In this document: positions 9,777 to 20,200 of the stretch, piece by piece | How the letters are laid out: every line of letters starts with the position of its first letter | Position numbering within the stretch: the first letter of the stretch is position 1 | DNA from: Roseiconus nitratireducens | GTDB lineage: Bacteria > Planctomycetota > Planctomycetia > Pirellulales > Pirellulaceae | Assembly (NCBI RefSeq): GCF_008629675.1 | Contig: NZ_VWOX01000010.1 | Span: forward strand, 1 to 64,000 | DNA: 64,000 nucleotides | Direction of reading: 5' to 3' | The notes under the pieces: generated by a model | What the model was told of the DNA's origin: nothing | Databases searched by the model: none | What the model saw: the letters and a program-made list of their open reading frames with translations, nothing else | Program-made: the position numbers and the translations under genes

Positions 9777-10355
9777 TTCACTCGCCTACCAGGCGGCTCC
9801 AAAGGGGCGACTGATTCGCCGCATTCTCCGGCACAGATGGATTGACGATCTTAACCGGTCACACCAACCCCTATCATCCACCGCAGGTGGGCAGCGCATT
9901 GAAACAAATGCACTTTGGCGGAGGTGTCGAATCGTCACCGTCATCATACATCGGCTCCTGGAAGGTGAGATTGATCGGAATAAACGTTAGAACGCCTACC
10001 ACCCACGGGATGGAGCCATCAAGCAATCCGTCTCGGCTTCGGCAATGAAGTTCTCGTTGATGGGTGACGAAACCGAAATCATTGAGATGGGCTGGAAAGT
10101 GCGACTTTGCGTGAGCCGCGTGTGTTTGCCGCGGGCTTCGACGCTTCTACCGGCGGCGAAGGACTTGCCGCTGATTGCACTGAAAATTACGGTTTTTGAT
10201 TGAAAGTACTGCTGTCCGGTTGGTGATCGTCGGGAGATTCCGCCCAGGGGCAAAGGACTGCCCCGTCATTTGAAAGTCGAACGGCTCGACGCGACGGAGC
10301 TTGATCCGAGGTCCAGCCATTTTCCCGCAACATGGATGTTACGCGGAGAGTCTGC
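9777..10355. other. Intergenic region carrying a dispersed repeat
   Basis: There is no convincing gene in these 579 bases. They separate divergently transcribed genes, so promoters for both should lie here, but none could be assigned. Positions 10111-10219 carry one copy of a repeat that recurs at 63157-63267 (listed separately). Confidence 0.5.
10111..10219 (+). repeat. Dispersed ~110-bp repeat, copy 1
   Basis: Starts GTGAGCCGCG and ends with the block TTTTTGATTGAAAGT...CTGTCC. It aligns over its length with 63157-63267, including the shared core CTTGCCGCTGAT and the ACGGT...TTTTTGATTGAAAGT block; identity judged by eye is about three quarters. A shorter related piece (TTGCCGCTGA) occurs near 156. 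No terminal inverted repeats or coding capacity are seen. Confidence 0.6.
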
Positions 10356-11156
10356 ATGTTCCAGAATCAGGTCCCACCAGTGGTGCTGGTCCTCTTGCTG
10401 TTGGCTGTGATGGCAGCCCCCGACGGCCATGGTCAAGATAGCGCGGGAAAGCAATCGCAGAACCCGATCGCGGATTTGGCGACGTTGCCGATCCAAAACA
10501 ACTGGAACTTTGGCATCGGGCCCGATGAGCGAACGCAATTCGTGGCGCTGGTTCAGCCCGTGATTCCGCTGAAGATCAACGATGACTGGAACCTGATCAC
10601 ACGGCCGATCATGCCGTTCATCAATGCTCCGATCGGTGCATCGGCCGTCGATCACGGATTGGGTGACATGCAGTGGCAGAACTTCTTCGTTCCCGTTGCT
10701 GACCGACCGAGCAATTGGACGTGGGGTGTCGGTCCCTCATTTGTCTTGCCCACGGCCTCGGATGAAACGTTGGGGCTGCAACGCTGGGGCGCCGGAGTGA
10801 GCGCCGTCGCTGTCTATACCGAAGGTCCCGTTGTCGGCGGTGCACTCTTGAATCAAAACTACATCGAGGGTGGCGTCTCAAAGCCTTTCCTGGTTCAACC
10901 CTTTTTCAACTACAATTTCGACAAGGGGATTTTGGACAAGTTCTTTTTCGCTGCCAGCGGCGAGTTTCAAGCTGATTGGGAGAAAGGGGAAGACGACCGG
11001 TGGTCAAACGTTTTTGGGATTGGGCCCGGACGGATCATGAACGTGATGGGGCAGCCCATGACCATCGTCACGCGTTTTGCCCCGTACCTGACGGCGCCCG
11101 ACGGTGGCCCGAACTGGCAGTTTCGATTCCAGATGAATCTGCTGTTCCCCAAATAG
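10356..11156 (+). CDS. Secreted outer-membrane-type beta-barrel protein (neuromedin U / PF13557-like)
   Basis: A 266-residue protein with a signal peptide (hydrophobic core about residues 8-22, cleavage near GHGQ). The mature part has alternating short beta segments rich in W, F, G and N (for example WNFGIGP, NWTWGVGPSFVLPT), which is the pattern of a small outer-membrane barrel. It resembles the transporter-like family often annotated as neuromedin U or phenol-degradation MetA-pathway proteins in planctomycetes. The start at 10356 has GGAG 8 bases upstream; the ATG at 10332 would add eight residues before the signal. The gene stands alone and the solute is unknown. Confidence 0.7.
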   Translation: MFQNQVPPVVLVLLLLAVMAAPDGHGQDSAGKQSQNPIADLATLPIQNNWNFGIGPDERTQFVALVQPVIPLKINDDWNLITRPIMPFINAPIGASAVDHGLGDMQWQNFFVPVADRPSNWTWGVGPSFVLPTASDETLGLQRWGAGVSAVAVYTEGPVVGGALLNQNYIEGGVSKPFLVQPFFNYNFDKGILDKFFFAASGEFQADWEKGEDDRWSNVFGIGPGRIMNVMGQPMTIVTRFAPYLTAPDGGPNWQFRFQMNLLFPK

Positions 11157-11439
11157 GTCGGTTCGGTTCGCCCGGAGGGAAATGGAGTTCGATCGTCCGA
11201 ATCTGCGAAACGTGATGGCGGCGCCGGGCTCTTTGGGGCTTGCAGCCCCCGGGGCCGGTTCTGACGAGACGCACATTGCAGTAGCTGAAGTCGTCAGACG
11301 GCGGAAAGCGACGCGTTGGCGAGCGCCGCAACAGCTTTTCCGTACCTGAGGACGCTGTTCGCCCGCGAGTTTCGTGCCATGACGCATGTTTCAGGTTCTG
11401 TGTCCTGATCCCTTGAGGGGTTGATTGTCGAGCTAAACC

Positions 11440-12729
11440 GTGAATTACAAAACGCCTTCAACGACGGATCCGCATGCCAGGCCGGAGCCGTTCAGCTTTT
11501 TTCCGCCGAAGAACAATCGGTTGGTGACTTGGATCGTCCAACGCGGGATCCGGTCTTCGATTCGTCGGACGTTGCGGGTCACGAAGATTGAGATCGCCGA
11601 CGAAGATCTGGCGAAGCTTCGAGCACTGAAGGGGGAGCGGTGCCTTTTGACTCCGAGCCATTCAGGTGGCTTCGAGCCGCACATCATCATGTACCTCTCC
11701 AAGAAGCTGGGGGATGCTTTCAACTACGTCGCAGCCATGGAGCTCTTCCAACGTTCGATGTTCAATCGTTGGCTGCTTCCCCGGATGGGCGTTTATTCAA
11801 TCATTCGCGGGGCGGTCGATCGGCCTTCTTTCAGCATGACGCGGTCTTTGTTGGCTGCCGGAAAACGGTGGCTGGTGATTTTCCCCGAAGGCGAAGCGAT
11901 CTGGCAAAACAGCGTCCTCCTGCCGTTTCAGCAGGGCGTCTTCCAGCTTGCCTTCAAAGCATTCGAAGACGCTTGCAAAGATGACCCCCAAGCTCACCTG
12001 TACTGCATCCCGATCGCGATCAAGTACACGTACCAACGGGACATGCACCAGGAAATTGATGAATCGCTCGCCCGGTTGGAAGCGAAGTTGGGGCTGAATG
12101 GACCGGAATCGGGGCTGTCGCGACACACTCGGCTGCGGAACATTGCGGAGACGATTTTGGCAGCGAATGAGAAATCGTACCGAGTCAAACCGTCGCCCGA
12201 AAGCAATTTGAGTGAGCGTGCGGAAACGTTGAAGCTGCACGCCGTTTGCGAGCTTGAGGAAGAATTGGGACTGAAAGCGTCAGCAAGTCAATCGCTGCTG
12301 GAACGGATTCGGGCGCTCTTCAATACGGTGGACCGAATCGTTCATGAAGGTCCGACGGGATCGGAATACGAGCAGCAACTCGCGGCGGAGCGGCAGAAAT
12401 CGGTCAAAGACCACTACGATGCACTTTGGAGATTGCTGCAGTTTGTGGCACTGCACGACGGATACGTGACCGAGTCGATGACCTTCGAGCGGTTCTTGGA
12501 TGTTCTGTGCTTGCTTGAAATGGAAGTCTGCAAGGTTCGGCGTGTCTGGGGTCCCAGGACAGCGTGCGTCAAGGTCGGAGATCCGGTGGACCTGAGAGAT
12601 TTCGCATCGTCGTATGCGGAGGACAAACGAGAAACCGTTCGGTCCGTGACGATGACGCTGGAATCCTCAGTCCGCGACTTGCTTGTAGAACTGGAAGCGG
12701 GATGTCACCTGGTGGATGTGTCCGAGTGA
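11440..12729 (+). CDS. PlsC-like acyltransferase with a long C-terminal extension
   Basis: The first ~200 residues carry the glycerolphosphate acyltransferase fold: a motif I position reading HSGGFE (the family usually has HX4D, here HX4E), a middle region with an Arg-Gly pair (SIIRGAVDR), and motif III FPEGEA. It would transfer an acyl group to lysophosphatidate or a related acceptor at the membrane. The last ~200 residues are mostly helical and of unknown function. The start is GTG at 11440; no strong ribosome site supports it. The upstream 280 bases (11157-11439) have a small GGGGCT/AGCCCC hairpin and a degenerate copy of the 14242-type repeat, but no gene. The Glu in motif I makes the exact activity uncertain. 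Confidence 0.78.
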   Translation: MNYKTPSTTDPHARPEPFSFFPPKNNRLVTWIVQRGIRSSIRRTLRVTKIEIADEDLAKLRALKGERCLLTPSHSGGFEPHIIMYLSKKLGDAFNYVAAMELFQRSMFNRWLLPRMGVYSIIRGAVDRPSFSMTRSLLAAGKRWLVIFPEGEAIWQNSVLLPFQQGVFQLAFKAFEDACKDDPQAHLYCIPIAIKYTYQRDMHQEIDESLARLEAKLGLNGPESGLSRHTRLRNIAETILAANEKSYRVKPSPESNLSERAETLKLHAVCELEEELGLKASASQSLLERIRALFNTVDRIVHEGPTGSEYEQQLAAERQKSVKDHYDALWRLLQFVALHDGYVTESMTFERFLDVLCLLEMEVCKVRRVWGPRTACVKVGDPVDLRDFASSYAEDKRETVRSVTMTLESSVRDLLVELEAGCHLVDVSE

Positions 12730-12743
12730 GCCTGATCGCAGTG

Positions 12744-12760
12744 GATCCCCGAAGGGGATC
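12744..12760. terminator. Short hairpin between convergent genes
   Basis: A perfect inverted repeat GATCCCC-GAA-GGGGATC lies 14 bases after the acyltransferase stop, in the gap before the convergent SHD1-domain gene. It has no T-run. It may act as a weak bidirectional terminator. Confidence 0.35.
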
Positions 12761-12817
12761 GTGCACATGCGTGTGGTCGGTCAAGTGGGCGAGGATTCTG
12801 TGGCGGATGGAACGAGT

Positions 12818-14068
12818 TCAACCGGCGCCGCCTAGATCTGCGAGCAACTGATTGAGTTCACGAAACGTCGGCTGCGATTGGGAGACTTGGAAGATCTTGC
12901 CGCCAATCGGTTGGATCTGCCCCGGGCCGCCCAGCGGTTTCCACGACGATGGCTCCACCAGCGTCATGATCGCGTTGACGACCAGGGACGCCATGGGCGT
13001 TGAGGCAAACGGAACGTTGACCCGACGTTGTTCAAGTTGTTCCTGAGCGTAGTCGGCCGGAACGAATTCCAATTCGTTGGGCCGTTCCAGCCACTGGCAA
13101 TCGATCTGACCCAGGACCAGATTGAGTGCGTCCGCTGCAGATACCTGATCCAGATCAGCGGTGATCGCCAAGTCGGTCGAAAGCGATTCGGAAAGGCGGA
13201 CCTTGCGATTGATCTGCGATTGCAATTGCTCAGCAAATTCGTCCAGCGTGCCGTTGTCGAGTTCAATGGCAACGACGGCATTGTCCAGAGGGTGGACGAA
13301 ACGGTGAGGTATCGGCCGCAGTTGAAGTTGTTGGGCAAGCTTCCGGTGGATCTCACCCGTCTGTCGAATGACCACGAAGTTCGGCAGCGGAACGACGGAG
13401 CCTCGACCACCCATCGCTTCCCAGCTTGAAGGTTCGACACTTTGGAGCTTCTGTGAGACGGCACTGAAATCATTTCTCGGGATCGGAATGCGGTACGCGA
13501 AGACTTCGATCGAATCGCGGGCTGCTTTCTTGATCGAGGTCACGACCAGGGCGGTGCGGAGGCGATACCAGGCCAACTGCTTTTCCGCCAGCACGGTGTC
13601 CAACTGTTCCGACAGCGAAGCAGCGGCGACATCTGAATTCACGGGCACGTCGGCCGGGATTCCCGCTTGGTTCAATCCACGCCGGTCGATGAAAACCGGG
13701 CTACCCACTCGCTTCAGAAACGAAGCAAGTGTTTCCTCGCTCTGACGCTGGATCGGGGGTCCGGCCAGGCTCGTGTCCAACGCCCGCTCGGCGTCCGACG
13801 CCGACCGTTTCTTTGCGGACTTGCCGGATGATTCCAGGTAGTCGATGTCGGATTGGCTGAGCCTGGCCTTGGGAACATTGATCACTTGTCCCGCGGCCGT
13901 CTTCAAGCGAACCGTGTTCGGGGTTTGAGAGATCAGTACCGCCTGGACCGAAAATTTACCGCTGTTGTCTTGCCACGTTCGCGGCACTTGAGAGAAGGCC
14001 CGTGGCGACAACGCCGAAAATCCGATCAACAGGCAGACAGCGATCCCTCGCGGATTCGTGAATTGCAT
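12818..14068 (-). CDS. Secreted SHD1-domain protein
   Basis: A 416-residue exported protein. It has a signal peptide (hydrophobic core about 9-24, cleavage near RAFSQ) and then, at about residues 30-80, an SHD1 (SLA1 homology 1) module with the pattern RTWQDNSGKF...VNVPKARLSQSD..YL. Planctomycetes carry many such secreted proteins. The remainder (about 110-416) looks like two related halves with a repeated phrase, VEPSSWEAMGG near 215 and VEPSSWKPLGG near 375, suggesting an internal duplication. No enzyme motif was recognised. It converges on the acyltransferase gene. Confidence 0.72.
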   Translation of the reverse strand: MQFTNPRGIAVCLLIGFSALSPRAFSQVPRTWQDNSGKFSVQAVLISQTPNTVRLKTAAGQVINVPKARLSQSDIDYLESSGKSAKKRSASDAERALDTSLAGPPIQRQSEETLASFLKRVGSPVFIDRRGLNQAGIPADVPVNSDVAAASLSEQLDTVLAEKQLAWYRLRTALVVTSIKKAARDSIEVFAYRIPIPRNDFSAVSQKLQSVEPSSWEAMGGRGSVVPLPNFVVIRQTGEIHRKLAQQLQLRPIPHRFVHPLDNAVVAIELDNGTLDEFAEQLQSQINRKVRLSESLSTDLAITADLDQVSAADALNLVLGQIDCQWLERPNELEFVPADYAQEQLEQRRVNVPFASTPMASLVVNAIMTLVEPSSWKPLGGPGQIQPIGGKIFQVSQSQPTFRELNQLLADLGGAG

Positions 14069-14555
14069 CGCTTTGGCTCGGGGGTCGGAGAAGCGGATGA
14101 CCGGATGTTCTTGAAGCGATTCTTCGCCGCATCACGTTCGCCACTATAGCAACGGAAGCGAAACCGGGTGAATATTCCCTGCTCGTGCTAGGTTCGCGGT
14201 GGTGCCGGTGTGTTGCGGAACCAGACCGACGGCCTGCCACGTAGCTGCCGTCGCCAGACGGCATGTTAACCCATCGCTTCCGTCACCAGACAGCGTGTTA
14301 GCCCGTAGCTGCCGTCGCTAGACGGCGGCTTGAGACGCTTGGTGATTACTGTTGCACGCTTTCAGACAAAGCCAATCGTTGGTTTCCCGGTCGGCTGGTT
14401 CCCAGGCACTCAACTTGGAATTGAAATGCCACGCAGGGTTCGCCTGCCAGACGTCTCGCGGATTTCCTGCCAGACGCGCGACAGAAATCACGGTCGTTGG
14501 TTGAACCGAGTAGAATCCGGCGTCCAAACGCGCGCACTATCTTGAGGCCTTGATC
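14069..14555. other. Intergenic region with hairpin repeats
   Basis: These 487 bases hold no gene that I can support. They contain the 14242-14332 tandem hairpin repeat and two further partial copies (CTGCCAGACG-type) near 14447-14477. Promoters for the divergent SHD1 gene and the sulfatase should lie here. Confidence 0.5.
14242..14332. repeat. Three tandem ~32-bp units with hairpins
   Basis: Units begin at 14242, 14274 and 14305 with the pattern GTAGCTGCCGTCGCCAGACG. Units 1 and 3 form GCCGTC-NNNN-GACGGC hairpins; unit 2 is degenerate. A single degenerate relative (GTAGCTGAAGTCGTCAGACG) lies at about 11281. This is the style of small intergenic palindromic repeats common in planctomycetes. 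There is no spacer structure, so it is not a CRISPR. Confidence 0.65.
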
Positions 14556-15950
14556 ATGTTTCGCAACATCGTGTTCCTCATGGGCGTGATTGCCGTGGCG
14601 AGTGAGCTAATTGCCGCGGATTCACGCCGACCGAACTTTGTGGTGATCATGGTCGATGATATGGGGTATGCCGGCGTCAGTTGTTTTGGCAATCCGTACT
14701 TCAAAACTCCTGAAATTGACACGTTGGCGGCTGAGGGAATGAAGCTGACCGACTTTCATTCTTCAGGGACCGTCTGTTCGCCGACACGCACAGGATTGCT
14801 GACCGGCAGGTATCAACAGCGGGCGGGAATTGAGGCCGTGATTCATCCGGATCCAAATCATCCCGAACATCGCAAGGGCTTGCAAACGTCGGAAACGACG
14901 TTCGGCGAATCATTGAAAGCATCCGGCTACGTCACCGGGCTGGTGGGGAAATGGCATCAGGGATACCCGCAGAATTCTGCCGACTTCCATCCCCAGAACC
15001 ACGGGTTCGACGAATTCGTGGGATACCACAGCGGAAACATCGACTTTGTCAGCCACGTCGGGGATCACAACCGGCATGACTGGTGGCACGGGCGGAAAGA
15101 AGTCGATGAACCGGGATATGCCACCGACTTGATCAATCAGTACTCGGTCGACTTTATCGAAAGGAATCGCGACCAACCGTTCTGCTTGTACGTTTCCCAT
15201 CTGGCGATCCACAATCCGGTGCAAGTCCGCGGGGACCCGGTGCGGCGATCGGAAGTCGAGGGATGGAAACGTTGGGAGCCGACCAGCGAGCAGGAGCGAA
15301 TTTCAAAGTTTCGTGGCATCACCTTGCCGATCGATGAAGGCGTCGGGCAGATTCGGCGGACACTGATGCGACTTGGCCTGGAGCGTGACACGCTGATTCT
15401 GTTCTTCTCCGACAACGGAGCGTCAGCGGACTTTCCCAGCGGTAGTGACCAGCTACGCGGCCGCAAGGGGGCTGTTTATGAAGGAGGGCACAAAGTTCCG
15501 TTCATCGCTTGGTGGCCGGGGAGAATCGCAGCCGGTCAGACCAACGACACGCCGGCAATCACTTTGGATGTGATGCCGACGTTGCTGGCACTGGCCGGGG
15601 CCGAGCCGCCCGCGGGGCGGCCGTTGGATGGAATCAACCTTGCGCCTCTGCTTTTGAATGCAGAGCCGCTACCGGCCCGTTCCTTATTTTGGGCTTCGTT
15701 AAGTAATCGCTGAGCGCGCGCGGAGGCGATGCGCCGGGGGCCTTGGAAGCTGGTGGTGCAACATCCCAAAGCGAAGCCCGGCCGTTTTCAACCCGAATCC
15801 GTCGAACTGTACCGCCTGGATCGTGATCCTGGGGAAACCGACAACCTGCTGGAGCGGGAAGCTGGGCGGGCCGAATCGATGTTGAGCCAGTTGAAGGCCT
15901 GGTACGCCGAGACACAGGAAGAGGCCACCAAGCAATTAGGCGGATGGTAA
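14556..15950 (+). pseudogene. Secreted sulfatase interrupted by one in-frame TGA
   Basis: An arylsulfatase-family protein, probably exported to cleave sulfate esters from polysaccharides. It has a signal peptide (about residues 1-20), the metal-binding start NFVVIMVDDMGYAG, the formylglycine site CSPTRTGLLTG, and the SDNGAS block. The frame is open from 14556 to a TGA at 15711-15713, then continues in the same frame with typical sulfatase C-terminal sequence (RRGPWKLVV... YRLDRDPGETDNLL) to a TAA at 15948. So a single base change (for example GGA or CGA to TGA) has split an otherwise intact gene. All active-site motifs precede the stop, but about 80 residues are lost unless the codon is read through. 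The TTG at 14550 is an alternative start. A sequencing error is possible. Confidence 0.82.
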
Positions 15951-16033
15951 TCCAACATCGATGGGTCCGCCTTGCGCTGGCGACGCTTCAGGGCCGGAAG
16001 GGCGACTCCCAGCGACCTTCGGCCAATTAAGAG

Positions 16034-17032
16034 CTATTCGGGAATGTCGCCCAACATTTTTCGCAGCCGGTTCACGTGCTGCTCTGATTCCGCCGCCTTT
16101 TCGGATGCCAGTTCCGCGGCACGCGTGAATCCGCGTTCGGCGTCATTTTCGGCAAGCCGTTTCAACAGCCGCAGCCGCTCTTCCATCACCCGGAGCGCGA
16201 CCCACAACGATTGCTCTTCGGCCTCTTCAAGTCCCGCGACCAGATGCTGAGCGGTGTAGGCGTGCCCGGTATGGCAACGAAAGCGGGGAACGTCGTCCGT
16301 CATTTCCCACAGTGGTCCACCGCATTCAGGGCAACTCGCTGCAACCAGTTCGCCCAGGTGCTCGGCTGTCTTGATATCTCCCGATTGCCGCATCAAGACG
16401 GCCGTCTCCTTTCTCAGCTCGCTGCGCATTCGGGGTGTCAGACCGGAGGCATTTCCGGAGTCTTGGGAATCATTGAGCAGTCGCCCCAAGAGTGGTCCGA
16501 TTTCATCCGCGGGCACGCAATGGTCGGGCGTTTGGTAGCGGAGCGCATTGGAGGGCATATCGGGCGTGATGGCCGTTTCTGGATCCTGCACAATTGTTCG
16601 GCCACCGGCCTTCTTGATCGATAAGAGACCAGAAGAGCCGTCATCCAAAGATCCTGAGAGTATGACCCCAATGACCCGACGCCCGTGCGAAAGGGCGGCC
16701 GAGCGGAACAGCGGATCGATTGCGGGCCGCACGCGGTTTTCCCTCGGTCCACGACTCAAATGCATTTGATCCGCATCAATCAAGAGGTGGCGGTCAGGCG
16801 GAGCCAGATGGATCTGGCCGTTCTGGATCGACATTCCGTCTTCGGCAGCTCGGACGGTGACCGGGCACTGACGATTCAGTATGTCGGGCAAAAGATTGAT
16901 GGAATCCGGAGACAGGTGCTGAACAACGAAGACCGCCGCATTCAAACGGTTTGGAAGGCCGGAAAGGACCTGCCGGATCGCTTGGATGCCGCCACTGGAG
17001 GCGCCCATCACGATGACGTTGAACTTTGGCAT
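16034..17032 (-). CDS. Stand-alone CheB-type methylesterase with Cys-rich C-terminal domain
   Basis: The first ~190 residues are a CheB methylesterase domain that would hydrolyse glutamyl methyl esters. The catalytic triad is visible: Ser in MGASSGGIQA, His in VVQHLSPDS, and Asp in SGSLDDGSSG. No receiver domain is present, so it is not a classical phosphorylation-controlled CheB. The C-terminal half has a zinc-ribbon-like CPECGG...CHTGHAYT pattern (about residues 235-262) followed by a helical stretch. It is divergent from the large CheB-CheR hybrid kinase with a 210-base shared control region, which suggests a joint role. No methyl-accepting chemotaxis protein is in the window, so the substrate is unknown. 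Confidence 0.85.
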   Translation of the reverse strand: MPKFNVIVMGASSGGIQAIRQVLSGLPNRLNAAVFVVQHLSPDSINLLPDILNRQCPVTVRAAEDGMSIQNGQIHLAPPDRHLLIDADQMHLSRGPRENRVRPAIDPLFRSAALSHGRRVIGVILSGSLDDGSSGLLSIKKAGGRTIVQDPETAITPDMPSNALRYQTPDHCVPADEIGPLLGRLLNDSQDSGNASGLTPRMRSELRKETAVLMRQSGDIKTAEHLGELVAASCPECGGPLWEMTDDVPRFRCHTGHAYTAQHLVAGLEEAEEQSLWVALRVMEERLRLLKRLAENDAERGFTRAAELASEKAAESEQHVNRLRKMLGDIPE

Positions 17033-17242
17033 GGAGGTTTCCGGGGCGAAAGAATGGGAAGTCGCGTACCGTCAGGAATGAATCAGCAATGCAGGTGTTG
17101 GCACAACGGAGGCCAACATCTTTGTTAAGAGTCAGGTTTGCTAGAATTGTCGCGAAAAGCTCTATTGAGCATCTGCGGTACCGCGGGTCGACATCCCGGG
17201 GCGTGTCCTCGCAACTCCCTCCAGAATTCTTTGGCTGAACGT

Positions 17243-20200
17243 ATGGCGAAGAAGAAACGGCCGACTAAGTCAAAGAAAGAGCGTTTGGGATCAGAAGATT
17301 CTTCACGCGGGTCGGCGGGGCAGGAAGCGGGCAGCGGTTCGAAGGTCGAGCCGCGATCGGAGAGTGCAAACGACGACCCGGGAGGTCGTTCAGGCTGTGT
17401 CGTCGTCGGGGTGGGCGCATCGGCGGGAGGACTGGAGGCCTACAAATGTCTGCTGCGACATTTGCCGTCCAACTCGGGAGTGGCGTTCGTGCTGGTTCAA
17501 CATCTGGACCCGACGCACGAAAGTCTGATGGTCGAACTTCTGTCAAAGTACACCAAGATGTCGGTGCAGCATGTCGAAGATGAGACACCGATCGAGCCGA
17601 ATCATGTCTACATGATTCCGCCGAACCAGTTCATCAGCATGCGAAACGGCGTGCTTCACTTGGAGCCACCCGTTGCCGAACGTGGCGTGAGGCTTCCGAT
17701 CAATCACTTCTTCCGATCGCTGGCGATGGAATGTCGTGAGCGAGCGATTTGCGTCGTCCTGTCGGGCACGGGGACCGATGGGGCCGAAGGGGTCCGGCAC
17801 GTGAAGGCCGAGGGCGGGATGACGATCGTCGAGCACCCGGACAGCGCCGCCTATGACGGCATGCCCCGGGCGGCCGTATTGACCGGCGCGGTCGATTACC
17901 TTCTGCCCTGCGAAGAGATGGCGAACGTCATCGTGTCTTATGCGAAGCATCCCTACGTGAATGACCAGCCACGAGCGTCACTAGCGGAGCGGGCTCCCGA
18001 TCATTTTCGCGCCATCCTGACCTTGCTTCAGGCCCACACCGATCATGATTTCACTCGCTACAAGAAGGGGACACTGACCCGTCGTATCGAGCGCCGGATG
18101 GGCATCCGTCATCTCGACAACCCGGCGGACTATTTGAAATTGCTGCGGAATGACGCTGCAGAGTTGAAAGAGCTGTTCAAAGACATGCTGATCGGGGTCA
18201 CGCGTTTCTTTCGCGACGACGACTGCTGGGAAATGATCGCAGATCTGATCGGGCGAAGGATTCGTGAACGAACTTCGGAAGAACCGTTTCGGGTTTGGGT
18301 GCCCGGTTGCTCGACCGGGGAAGAGGCCTACACGATCGCAATGCTTCTCCATGAGCAACAAGAGATTCTGGGTCGTCGATTGGATACCCAGATCTTCGGA
18401 ACGGACATCGACAGCGAATCGATCGAGATCGCGCGTCTGGGTGTTTACTCTGACGGCATTGCCAGCGATTTGCCCGACGGCTACGTCGATCGGTTTTTCC
18501 ATCGCGAGGGCGACCGGCTGCGCGTCAAGAAAGGGTTGCGGGAATCCTGCGTGTTCGCCGCACAGAACCTTCTTTCGGACCCGCCGTTCTCTGGTCTGGA
18601 TCTGATCAGCTGCCGCAATCTATTGATTTACATCGAGTCAGACGTCCAGCGACGCGTGTTCGATATGTTCCATTTTGCACTGAAGCCGAGCGGTCTGCTG
18701 TTCTTGGGAAGTTCGGAATCACCGGGCAATCGAAGCAACCAATTCAAGACGATTGCGCAGAAGGCACGAATCTACGAAAAGGTTGGAGAGAGCCGATCGC
18801 TGGCGTCGGCGTTGTCGATGGGCGCTACGGAGCCAACGTCGCGTCCGGTCTCCGCCAGCGATGGATCGTTTGGGGTTCACCCGACCGTTAGCATTACGGA
18901 GATATCGAAGAAAGCGCTGATGGACGCGTTCGCGCCGGCAAGCGTGGTCGTCAATCAGAAGGGAATGATTCAATACATCCACGGCCCCGTGCGGGATTAC
19001 TTGGATTTTCCCACCGGCGAACCCGAACTGGATTTGGCGGCGATGGCTTTGGATGGACTGAAGGCGAAGACACGCCAGGCCCTGCAGCGTGCTCGGACCG
19101 ATGACCAGGTAACCCAATCGATTGCGCCGCACGTTCGTCGCAACGGTTCGCGCGTGGCGGTTCGCATTCGCGTTCAACCGCTGAGTGCCATGCGAGGTGA
19201 GTCGAAGCTGTACCTCATCAGCTTCACTGACGAAGGGACCAGCAAGGCGTCAGATTCCGAGTCGGTCTGGTCGGAAGAGTTGGGGCAGTTGGAAGGCGAG
19301 TCCGAGCGCGAGCTCGCGTTGGAACTTCAAGCGACTCGGGAGGATCTGCAGAGCACCATCGAAGAGGTCGAAAGCGCGAACGAGGAATTGAAGGCCTCCA
19401 ACGAAGAAGTCATGTCGATGAATGAGGAGCTGCAATCGACCAACGAGGAATTAGAAACGTCGCGGGAAGAACTGCAGTCGCTCAACGAGGAGCTGAGCAC
19501 GGTCAACAACCAGTTGCACGACAAGGTTGACGAAGTTGAACACACCAACGATGACCTGACAAATCTGTTGGCCAGCACCGAGATGGCGACTCTGTTTCTG
19601 GATAGCGACTTGCGGATCCGCAAGTTCACTCCGGCGACCAAGCGGTTGATGAACCTGATCGATTCGGACATCGGTCGCCCCATCGTGGATTTGGTCAGCC
19701 GCGTGAATGATCCTGACATGGAACAGGACGCCCGGGAGGTCCTCACCCACCTGGCCCCTGTCGAGAAGGAAGTTCAGAGTCGCGGGGGGCAATGGTTCAT
19801 GCGACGCATCAACCCATTCCGGACGTCGGAAAACAAGATCGAAGGGGTGGTGATGACGTTCTCCGATGTGACTTCGGTCAAGGTGGCATCCAGGCAGATT
19901 GAAAACCGGGAGCGGCAGCAAGCGATCATCGCACAGCTGGGACGTGCGGCGCTGTCCGGGTTGGACTTGGCGGAGTTGTTGGATCGCGCCGTTGTGGATT
20001 TGGCGGAAACGTTGGAGACGGAATTCGCGAAGGTGTTGCAGCTTGAAGAAGATCGTCGGAAACTGAAACTGGTCGCCGGTTATGGCTGGCGAGAAGGATT
20101 GGTCGGGTCGGCGCTGGTCCCGACGGGAATCGACTCACAGGCCGGATACACGTTGCAGTCCTCCGCACCCACGATCACGAAGGATTTGCGGAAAGAAAAG

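Noticed and set aside
14242-14332. CRISPR array
   Set aside because: Units of 31-32 bp follow each other without spacers.
15711-15760. Selenocysteine codon in the sulfatase (TGA with a following SECIS-like fold)
   Set aside because: The sequence after TGA can form short GC stems, but no loop of the bacterial SECIS type was seen, and this position is not a catalytic or redox site in sulfatases. A nonsense change is simpler.
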